Part shown: positions 55,424 through 64,000 of the stretch, piece after piece | Position numbering within the stretch: the stretch's first letter is position 1 | Layout of the letters: the number at the start of each line of letters is the position of its first letter | Source: Spirodela intermedia | Taxonomy: Eukaryota > Streptophyta > Magnoliopsida > Alismatales > Araceae | Reading direction: 5' to 3' | Length of the DNA stretch: 64,000 nucleotides | Assembly: GCA_902729315.2 (NCBI GenBank) | Contig: LR746269.1 | Span: 1,782,501 to 1,846,500 of the forward strand | Notes under the pieces: model-generated | Seen by the model: the letters and a program-made list of their open reading frames with translations, nothing else | Database searches by the model: none | What the model was told of the DNA's origin: nothing | Made by a program: the position numbers and the translations under genes

Positions 55424-58400
55424 ACAGATGACGGAAGATTTATACGAAGAAGAAGAGCATCACTCCCAGAGTTTCTCCATTCATAGATACCTGTCTCTAG
55501 AAGTGTTGTCAGCTGCAGTGGTGGTGGCAGCCTTCCCCTTTTCAGCAGCGTCTTCCTCCCAAACAACCTCGGTCACTGAAATCAATGGAAACTCTCATCA
55601 CATTCTCATTTACACACGATTCCATATATGGTAGTGAGAGACGAGATCTCCTTTGCTAGAAGAGAATCAAATTCACGCGGTGATGCTATCAAAACTATTG
55701 AATCGTTATATGCTTCATGGAGTCTGAAGATCAAAACACTCGGATCGTAGGACATCGAAGTTCAGTAAATGTTTCTAAATAACTGGAATGTCTTGTCATG
55801 TAAACTACGAAGAAAAGATGCAAAAAAAGAAAATCATACGCTAAAGTAATCTATCATTATATGCCAAATAAGTCGAGAAAAGTGAAGATATTTGTGAAAT
55901 TAAATGGTTATTTCCCTATTAGGCCATTCAGTCCAGACATTTATTTTTCTTTACCTTCTCTTCCACGTTCATCTATTCTCGTCTTCAAGACCTTCGCCCT
56001 TTTTGGTGAAGTAGAAACATAATCAGTTGCTTGCTCTTCCCTGTTCCTGTCTGAAGATTTTTCAGGACCAAGATCTTGAGCCTCATCAATGTCAACCTTC
56101 CTGGATCTTCCAACTTCAGCTTCTGAGGACAATCCAGAAACGCCAACAGAAGCCTTTTCTTCCCGAATTCTTGTCTTTTCTGCTGCCTGGCCGTCAAAGC
56201 CCATACCTTCCAGGTCGGTGTTCTTTTTTGGGCAAAGCTCAGACTGGCAGCTTGAAGGTTCTGGCAGGGCCAGATTCACAACGTTTGCTTCATCTTCTTC
56301 ATCAGAGAAATCAAGAACAACCCTCCTTTTCCTGCCGATAGAACCACCCGACTCCTTTTGGCTAGCCTTCTGCCACTCGTCGTCACTGCTGATAGGCTCC
56401 AGTGCTTCTTGAGCAGAAATCTGGGCATCCGAAGTGGCTGCTGCATTGCATCAACCATAAAAGTGATGCATAACAAGGCAATGTTTTCGGGAAATGATAA
56501 AAATTGCAACTTTGCTCCTGTCTATTAGTAGTTAAACATCATCACACAATATATGCCATCTATGGAATAATCACAACTTAAGCATTCAACAGGCAACTTG
56601 CTAAAAACGAAGTGAAGACAAGGGATAGCCAAGATGTATACCAGAAACCCTTGAAATATCATTGGTGGCATCAACCTTGGGGATCTCGGGCTTTGATTTG
56701 GCAGAAGCACGACCCCACAAATTGGCCAATGATCGTCCATTACCTCCATGGCTGGTTTTCTCGTTTGCAACTTTCTTCTTATTAAAAAAGGACGCATCAT
56801 CTTTTACTTTACCCAAAGGGGGGTTGTCCGGCACAGCACGAACTTTTGGACTAACAGTATCATCGTTGCCTTCCATAGCAACAGCAGCGGTTGGAGACAG
56901 AATGCCAGACATTGGGTCTGGTTGCTTTGATAGACCATGTTGATGTGCTTCAAAGGGAGGGGAAGATGCAGTAGTTTTAGGTGGCACAGCTCCAGCACTA
57001 ATTTCGGTCGCTGGTGGTTCCATAGCAATGGACTTCCCGTTGACATTACGCTGCACAAAAGAGTTCGAAACTCCACAAAACCTGGAAAAAAATTGAGCCG
57101 CACATCAACGTAAATGGAGCATAACAGAAACTAAGCACTGTAAAATTCTTCTGTTCACTGCATCCGAGCATGGGATTCACTTAGGCGAAGAATGTGTCCA
57201 TTAAATGTTAGAAGCTTAGGAACGTCCAGAAAAGCAACCCCTTCCAAGAGGATATCACAGCATACCTGTTGTCACGTAAACAGTTGTCCACAGTTAAGGG
57301 CTGATCAAAAAGTTCTTCTGCCTGTACGAATTCAGTGTTCCAGATAGCTGCAGGGTCTTTAGGAATGCTAGCCTGAACACTGTAAACATGGACTGAGCAT
57401 TTCCCTCTAAGATCCTGTTTAGCTTCTGCATCAATCAGAGAACGAAAACAATGAACTGGACAAAATCAGCACAAGATACATATTCACACAACTCAACAAA
57501 GTCCATCCCTCTAGCCAAGCCCAATATGAAAAAATGATGGCACGTTGGACAAACAAGAACATGAGGATTTTAGCCATCCCTCTAACATTTCTCCAATAAA
57601 TATTTTTTATTTAAGTAATATATTTCAAATCTCATACTAGAGTAGAATGTCAAATTGGCAAACATTGTGCCTGTTAATCACAGGATGATGCTAAAATCAT
57701 CCTCTAATGATTTGACAAACATTGTGCCTGTTAACTATATCACAGGATGACAAAGATTATCTCATACATGAGGATCTTCTTTTTCTTCAATTGAAGCAAT
57801 CACAAGGAGAGATGTACTGAATAAAATAATTGAATGCGATGTCTTGAATATATAATACAAATTATCTAGTAATTGTTTTTGAATTGGCATGGATAGACCA
57901 ATAAACAAGGCAGTGTTTGGCAACCTGTGTTGAAAAAAAGAACAGAAAAAGAAGTCCAATCCATCAAATAACGAAATTATCTACTTTCGATATTGAAAAA
58001 AGTATATATTTTAGGCAACTAAATATGGTAGTCAAGTCTTGTTCGTCTGTGAAACGATTTAAAGTTTCTCCACTTGAGGAGAACCTTGACACTGCCATTG
58101 AGCGCAAGTGCTGATCCAAAGTGTAACGCAGAAACAAGTGAAAAATGTAATCCAACATGGTGGATGTAATGTGGAACGCCATGGACCCTACTAGGAAGGC
58201 ACCTGATATCTTTTCACTTTGCATTATATGCTGCACGTAGCGTAAAATCATTGGCCTTGAATGCCAAAAGAATCTGCACAGATGGATCTCCATATGGCTT
58301 ATGGTGAAATATTGTTAACCATTAAAAGGATCGTAATCTAAAAGAAGTTCAAACAGAGGTTGCTGTACCGTTCGTGCCACCATTAGTTACTTTCCATAAG

Positions 58401-60018
58401 GTATCCAAGGAACTTAATGAAAACAAAATACAGGTATCTAGTATAGTTCAATAGCATGAAAAGAACGCAAAAAAATTTAATGATTAATAAAGACTAATCG
58501 TCTATGTATCACACAGACCTGCAAGTTTACAGCCAGAAACAAGCCTTATATTGTAAACATCAGGATTCTCCTTTAACCAACCGGACAATGCATAAATCAC
58601 TTCAAGACCCTTTCCATGATTGGTAACAAACTCCTGAAGTAGCCTGGAACGATAAGAAGAAATGTGATCAATAAATGGACCTTTATTTCAGCAGGCATGG
58701 TCTATTTTTCACTAATTGAGAAGTTTACTACCTCTTGGCATCGTTTGATGACACTGAAAAGTTTCGACTGAGCCACTTATAGGAAACCTGAAAAGTTGAG
58801 TCAAAGTTAAAAAAATTCAGCATTAAAAAACATATATCTCAAATCCTACCCGCTCCTTGAAACCAGGAAAGAGTATGGATAAGAAATACTTCGACTTCTC
58901 AATCCAAAGTACTTTGCCTTCGGTTGTACAGAAGAAGCACAAGTGTAACACCAATATAATAAAAAATCGCCGGAACCCGTGAAGATAAGAACCTAATAAC
59001 GGCCTTTGGTTTATTCCAACATACATAGAAAGATAACAGTGGTAAACATTTGAACAATTTTAATAGAAAACCCAATGAAAGAACTATTCTCCTGGAGCCA
59101 TCTCGAAGCACACAATCCAAGGAAGAACAAGATGGTGGGAGATATCAATACTAAGAACTTCAGGCACGTAGATATCACTGATCGCCCCGGACAGTCAGCA
59201 CCACCAAGTATTTCGCATGAGACAAAACTGAAGTTCCACAAAAGCCATGCATATCGAAAATACTAGCTTGAAACGAACTTCATTGAGGACTGTGTATACC
59301 AGTTATCAGACATTCAATATTATGAACATGAAGACAAAGCTACCTGTTCAGTGTGATGAAACCTGCTGATCATCACTACGTAGAAGCCGCACAGCCACAA
59401 ACAGACAAGTTTATACAGTAGAAATTAAGCGATTATTTCTTCGAACTTGAAAAACAAGATGATCCTTTGAGGAAGGGCCTCTAGGAAAATGAAGGGCAAG
59501 GTAAAACTAGGGACTCCCCTTACGGGTTGTCAAACAGAACAGCTCCCAAGCCAGCCAATGTCTTCTCTTCATATGCGAACTCTCACCCCCATGGAAAATC
59601 AGCAAAGCGATATTAATCGGAGAGCCACATTTTCGAAGTGAACAAAGTCCGTTCGAAATTGAACGGCTCTCGTAGGGGTAAAGTACCCATCCGACAGAGA
59701 AGCGCACCTCTGACGCTAATCCCAGCTCCCAGCAATGGCTGATCTAAAATGGACTTCAAATATGTACATTATTGATGGTGAAAACTCGTGCACCGCACGG
59801 AAACTACGTCCATTAACGAAACTAAAACAAGCTCCTCACACCAACCCAGCTCGTATGAAGCCGGCACCGCCATCCAGAGCTCCATTTAAGCGTTAACGAG
59901 CCACAAACAACCTGGGGGAGAGCACCAAAAATTCAGAGGAGAAACTCACCACTTGGAGCTTATCGGCGACCAGAGCCTGGATCTTCCCCTGGACGTCTAG
60001 GGCTCCCTCTGCCCCCAT
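55068..60018 (-). CDS. POLD3: DNA polymerase delta subunit 3 (p66/Cdc27-like)
   Basis: Accessory subunit linking polymerase delta to PCNA in lagging-strand synthesis and repair; nuclear. Eight exons, 60018-59950, 58787-58732, 58643-58519, 57425-57266, 57081-56642, 56440-55955, 55575-55491 and 55218-55068, give 523 residues, near the Arabidopsis length. An N-terminal winged-helix region (VSYKWLSRNFSVSSNDAKRLLQEF cut into 20-residue parts, then GLEVIYALSGWLKENP) is followed by a long acidic/basic disordered tail with KRRVVLDFSDEEDE. A KTRIDERGRE-VTEVVWEE signature spans the exon 6-7 join. The protein ends in a PCNA-interaction box, Q513-PNILSFF-KKA. Exon 6 has a tandem CAGCAG acceptor. The gene is divergent from the transporter at 60794. 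Identification is firm; the start is the first in-frame ATG of a short GC-rich first exon. Confidence 0.92.
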
Positions 60019-60793
60019 CTCTCCGGCCACCACCGCAAGACTTCGATCGGCGAAGCTCAAAAGAGAAACGCGGGAGGAGGGTGCAAGCAGGAAAGACTAC
60101 TACATAGCTCACAGCCTCCGAGGGATCGACCTCTCCGTCTCCATCTTCTTCCCTACGCCAAGCCGCAAGGAGGCGCCATCTGCTTTTTGTCCATCCGAGA
60201 GACATCAGAGTTTCCCGCGTGGACGCCCCGCAGGACCAGTTTAAACATGTAAAGCACTGCAGGAACACCACACCCATCGTATGGGCCCCGCCAGAAGTCA
60301 ATAGTCAAGCACAAAGCTGTCAACTGGGCCCGGTCACCCTCAGACTACGCCAACGAGGCAAAGATAGTATGGAAAATAGTTTGTCGGGGTTAGTTTGGGG
60401 ATTTCACATAGAGGGGTGGGCGTGCCAGGCGATTTATTCGAGCCGCTGACTCGGCGTATACGGTCAACCCAGGGGGCTCCCATATCCTGACAACCAACCA
60501 TCCCTCACGCCTACTTAAGGCCAATCTCCCCACCTACGGCGCCACCGCCATTTCCTCTTCGATCCATTGGCCTCTCACGCCGGCGACCGCCGGCGGCGAA
60601 CAGCGACGCGCCACCAGCCCCCGACGGCGACCTACCTCCCTCCTCCTTCCTTCTTTCCTTCCTCCTGACCTCGCCGCCGGCACCGGACCCACGGCGGCGG
60701 CGGCCAGCGACGAGGGCATTCTGCGACGCCGCCCACATTAAGTCCACCTCTGGGAACCGGTGACATTCTTCGCCGGCGGCGACTCTTGGGAAG
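60019..60793. promoter_or_regulatory. Divergent promoter region, POLD3 and transporter
   Basis: 775 bp between opposed start codons. It has TGGGCC/GGGCCC motifs near 60281 and 60328, no clear TATA box, and a GC-rich Ser/Pro-like leader before 60794. CTTAAGG near 60516 is the only TATA-like candidate for the plus-strand gene. Confidence 0.5.
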
Positions 60794-63540
60794 ATGGCCG
60801 AGATCCGCTACCGAGAGCCGGAGACGGGGGGAGGAGAGGAGGCGGATCGGTCTTCACGTTCGGCCCCGGCGGCCAGCTCCGGCGAGGTCCCCCTGTTGGA
60901 AGAAGAAGATGCGCCGCCGGTCACCGTCAGGCAGAGGAGCATGCATCTGAACGCCTCCTTCTCCATCACCGGCATCGGAGGCGGCAACCCGAAGGGGTAC
61001 ACCGCCCTCGCCCTCGCCGTCGATGGCGGCGGCGCAGCTGCCGGAATGAGCCACAGCGATTCCAGAGCCAAGCTCGAAGCCGACAGCGAGCTCGGCAAGG
61101 CCGCCGTTCTCAAGACGATCTTCTACATTCTGGTGTGGTACACCTTCAGCACCTGTCTGACGCTGTGAGTTGGTTGACCTGCCCCGTCCCCTGTCGTCGT
61201 CTTGTCCGAACAAGTTTCCCCTTATGGAATGACCTCTGCAGGTACAACAAGACGCTGTTAGGCGACGATCTAGGCAAGTTTCCGGCGCCATTGCTGATGA
61301 ACACGGTGCACTTCTCCCTGCAAGCTGTGCTATCCAACATCGTGGTGTGGCGGCAGGAGAGCAAGGCGACGATGTCATGGCGAGACTATCTCATCAGAGG
61401 TACCTCTGCTTCAGAATGCATTCCGTTGACATCAACCTTCAGTGTTCGTCATCAGTGGTCAACACCTTCGATGCTCTTCCTTCTGCAGTTGTGCCCACCG
61501 CTGTGGGAACGGCCCTCGATATCAACCTGAGCAATGTGTCGCTGGTCTTCATTTCCGTCACCTTCGCGACGATGGTCAACTCCTCGGACCCTGTTCAAAA
61601 CAAGAAAAAACGTTGACTTTATGTTCTTGATCGAGGCTCTTGGGGGGCCGGACCGCTGACTTTTGATCGGTTCTTTCTGCAGTGTAAATCTTCCTCTCCG
61701 ATATTCCTCCTGGTGTTTGCTTTCGCATTCAGGTGAGTGCTTCCCATTTTTCTCTCTCTCTCTGGAAGATCAAATCCATGATGTGTGTGACATTTGGCTC
61801 CATTCCACTAGGCTGGAGAGCCCAAGCATCAAGCTTCTGGGCATCATTTTAATCATCTCTCTCGGAGTGCTTCTCACAGGTACGCAGCAATGAGTGGTCA
61901 TATGATTATCTGTTCATACTGGTTGACTTCTTTCTGTTGAATCCATTACAGTCGCAAAGGAGACAGAATTCGAGTTCTGGGGCTTCGTTCTGGTCATGCT
62001 GGCTTCAGTCACCTCAGGCTTTCGCTGGTCAATGACTCAGATACTTCTGCAGGTGCCTCAATTCTGATAGTAATTTCGTTCTTCTCCTCCTCATTTTTTT
62101 CTCTCTGATCCGAAAACCTGACAGTCACCTTGTTTTTGCATATGGTGAAGAAAGAAGCATATGGTGAGCTCAAACCTTCAATGGTCAACGCCCCACCACA
62201 ATTCTTCCTTTCCTTCCGTGGCATCCATTGAATGGTGGGTTTGACCTTCCTCAGGCCTAAAGAGCCCTCTCACTTTAATGAGCTACGTTGCCCCAGTGAT
62301 GGCCATTGTGACTGCTGGGCTCTCTCTTGTGATGGATCCCTGGAAGGAGTTTCACAGCAATGCATACTTCAACAACACCTGGCACACCATGCGAAGCCTC
62401 CTGCTGATGCTCATCGGCGGAATGCTGGCATTCTTCATGGTGAGTGTGAAAATCTTCCCTCCCGTTGACTTGGACCAGTAAAAGTCAACGTCCGGGGCTC
62501 CTTTGTTGAATGCAGGTGCTCACAGAGTATGTACTTGTGTCAGCAACCAGCGCTGTGACGGTGATGATAGCGGGTGTTGTGAAGGAAGCTGTCACCATCT
62601 TGGTAAGCTCTAAACTCTGCACTTTGAACCATGAGCCTGTCTTACGATGATGTAGGGCCAAGCAATCAAAAGACAGTGATTTACTTCCATGGATCATTTT
62701 CTTTGTGCAGGTTGCAGTGCTCTACTTCCACGATGAGTTCAGCTTACTGAAGGGGATTGGACTGATGGTCATCATGATTGGAGTCGGATTATTCAACATC
62801 TACAAGTAAATATTTTCTGTACTGTTGCTGATCATGTCAAAATATGTTCTAAGTCTCATTATTGTTGGTAAAATATTACATAGTCAGGGTTCAGCATGAT
62901 GATTAGCCATTTACATCTGTTCAACATGATTCAATCACAGTAAATGTTTTAGCATTCGCACTCTTATCAATTTTTCTATTCGCTTATATGAAAATTCATG
63001 TGTTCAATATTGTTTTTTGGTGTCTATTCTCGTGTAGATCATGCAGATTTTCCTACATCTTCCAGAAAAAAAAATGATGTCGGCGTACATATAGTTCTAT
63101 ACGGATCATCTGTGATATCATGTGAATTTTTTACCTTTTTCTAGGAAAAATAATTTCCTGCCTTAGCCTTCAGAAAACCAATTACAATTCAAAAGGAGGA
63201 ACTTTCTGGAGCAAAAGATGGGTTTTCATTATATACACTACGGTTTTATGATTTGGATATGCTCATGTTGTGGGGAACTTACCAGAATCTACTGCTGTCT
63301 CCAACGAACTTACTGAAACTGCTTGAATGCTCCGATGTTTCAACGAGAAAATGTCTGTGGATTGTTATTTCATCATTACTTGCACGCTGAAAAGAAAGAG
63401 AAATGCTACTGATTTCCAGGTACCAAAAGCAACAGAAAGGCCTGGGAAACGATAGTGAAGAAGATGCTCCTTCCATCCCCAACGGAGCTGCAAAATATAT
63501 TATTTTTGATGAGATAGATTCTGAGGAAGAGGGGATCTGA
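60794..63540 (+). CDS. Nucleotide-sugar/triose-phosphate-type transporter (DMT family)
   Basis: Multi-pass transporter of the drug/metabolite superfamily, closest by eye to the Arabidopsis At1g06470 group; substrate not known. Eleven exons, 60794-61164, 61242-61399, 61489-61574, 61683-61732, 61812-61879, 61952-62052, 62151-62163, 62255-62439, 62516-62602, 62711-62805 and 63420-63540, give 444 residues in one phase-consistent frame. A hydrophilic acidic head of about 110 residues precedes LWYTF-like VWYTFSTCLTLYNKTLLGDD. Then come ALDINLSNVSLVFISVTFATM, AKETEFEFWGFVLVMLASV, SGFRWSMTQILLQ, SYVAPVMAIV and VLTEYVLVSATSAVTV-MIAGVVKEAVT, with around ten hydrophobic helices. The tail ends in acidic DEIDSEEEGI. 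Exon 7 is a 13-nt microexon. Introns are mostly short, but the last is 614 bp. Family firm, substrate open. Confidence 0.92.
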
Positions 63541-64000
63541 TGTCAAATGTAGTACAGAGGAAATTGTCTATTAGCGGTAAGGATTACTCTTTTGATTCTT
63601 AAATCGAAATTTGGTGAATTTATCTACGATAACAATGATTACAACTTCCAATAACTTTTTTCAAAACCAAAATTGTATCTTGATGAAATAGCATGTGGGC
63701 AGTGATGTTGAAACACATATTGATTATGTGCAGGTTGCAGCTGAATCATACCTTCCAAAACATTTCGGGGCACCATGTTGACTAATTGTATGATCCACCA
63801 CATTCCTTGTTCTACGTGGGCATCCCCATGGGAGAGAGCTTGAAGATGCATAAAAAACTGAGCCGATCTTCCCGGATTGTACAGATACCCATATGGCGGA
63901 AGACGCCCAGGGAACCAGAGAGGGTTCTCATGTGCCACGAGCCCTCCATAGTCAACTGAGGGGTTCAAATTACCAGTTGTGGATGGCTGTAGATTGCATC
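63541..64000. other. 3' flank of the transporter; unclassified sequence
   Basis: The first part is presumably transporter 3'UTR. An open minus-strand frame (63968-63639) includes GRLPPYGYLYNPGRSAQFF, which I do not recognise; it could be an exon of a gene beyond the window or chance. Nothing else seen. Confidence 0.4.

Overview
The window is nuclear DNA of a flowering plant. The evidence is spliced genes with GT-AG introns, plant-specific families (an FT florigen, an OVATE repressor, a PUB17-type U-box ligase), a PTS2-targeted citrate synthase, plant LTR retrotransposons, and dense (GA)n/(CT)n arrays in introns and leaders. Several genes have very GC-rich exons (FT, OVATE, PUB, transporter exon 1), which would fit a monocot or early-diverging lineage. 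The species cannot be named from sequence alone. All gene models come from reading splice sites, phase and family conservation; each rebuilt frame closes exactly, but none has transcript support here.

Layout. 1-6.7 kb: no recognisable gene; GA arrays, a local tandem duplication and promoter sequence. 6.9-8.2 kb (+): a four-exon FT-like gene. 9.3-10.1 kb (-): transcription elongation factor 1 homolog (ELOF1), with a likely 5'UTR intron reaching 11.7 kb. 12.5-18.1 kb (+): thirteen-exon peroxisomal citrate synthase, divergent from ELOF1. 19.3-35.3 kb: AT-rich repeats that prove to be a decayed, 5'-truncated copy of gamma-glutamyl hydrolase (GGH), exploded by retrotransposons: a solo LTR with a 5-bp target duplication, a minus-strand Ty1/copia element that is itself hit twice, and two further insertions. 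36.6-41.7 kb (+): the intact ten-exon GGH gene. 42.2-43.0 kb (-): OVATE family protein. 45.7-47.9 kb (+): intronless U-box/ARM E3 ligase. 49.6-53.7 kb (-): Mpv17/PMP22-family membrane protein. 55.1-60.0 kb (-): DNA polymerase delta subunit 3. 60.8-63.5 kb (+): nucleotide-sugar/triose-phosphate-type transporter, divergent from POLD3.

The genes are unrelated housekeeping and regulatory loci, not an operon or pathway cluster. I found no new kind of system. The most notable items are the GGH gene/pseudogene pair with its layered insertions, two apparent micro-inversions and a C-to-T/G-to-A mutation bias; an FT-like protein with a TFL1-type Asp at a diagnostic site and a duplicated splice acceptor; a 13-nt microexon; a GC-AG intron; and a cluster of CGTTGAC motifs upstream of the Mpv17-like gene.
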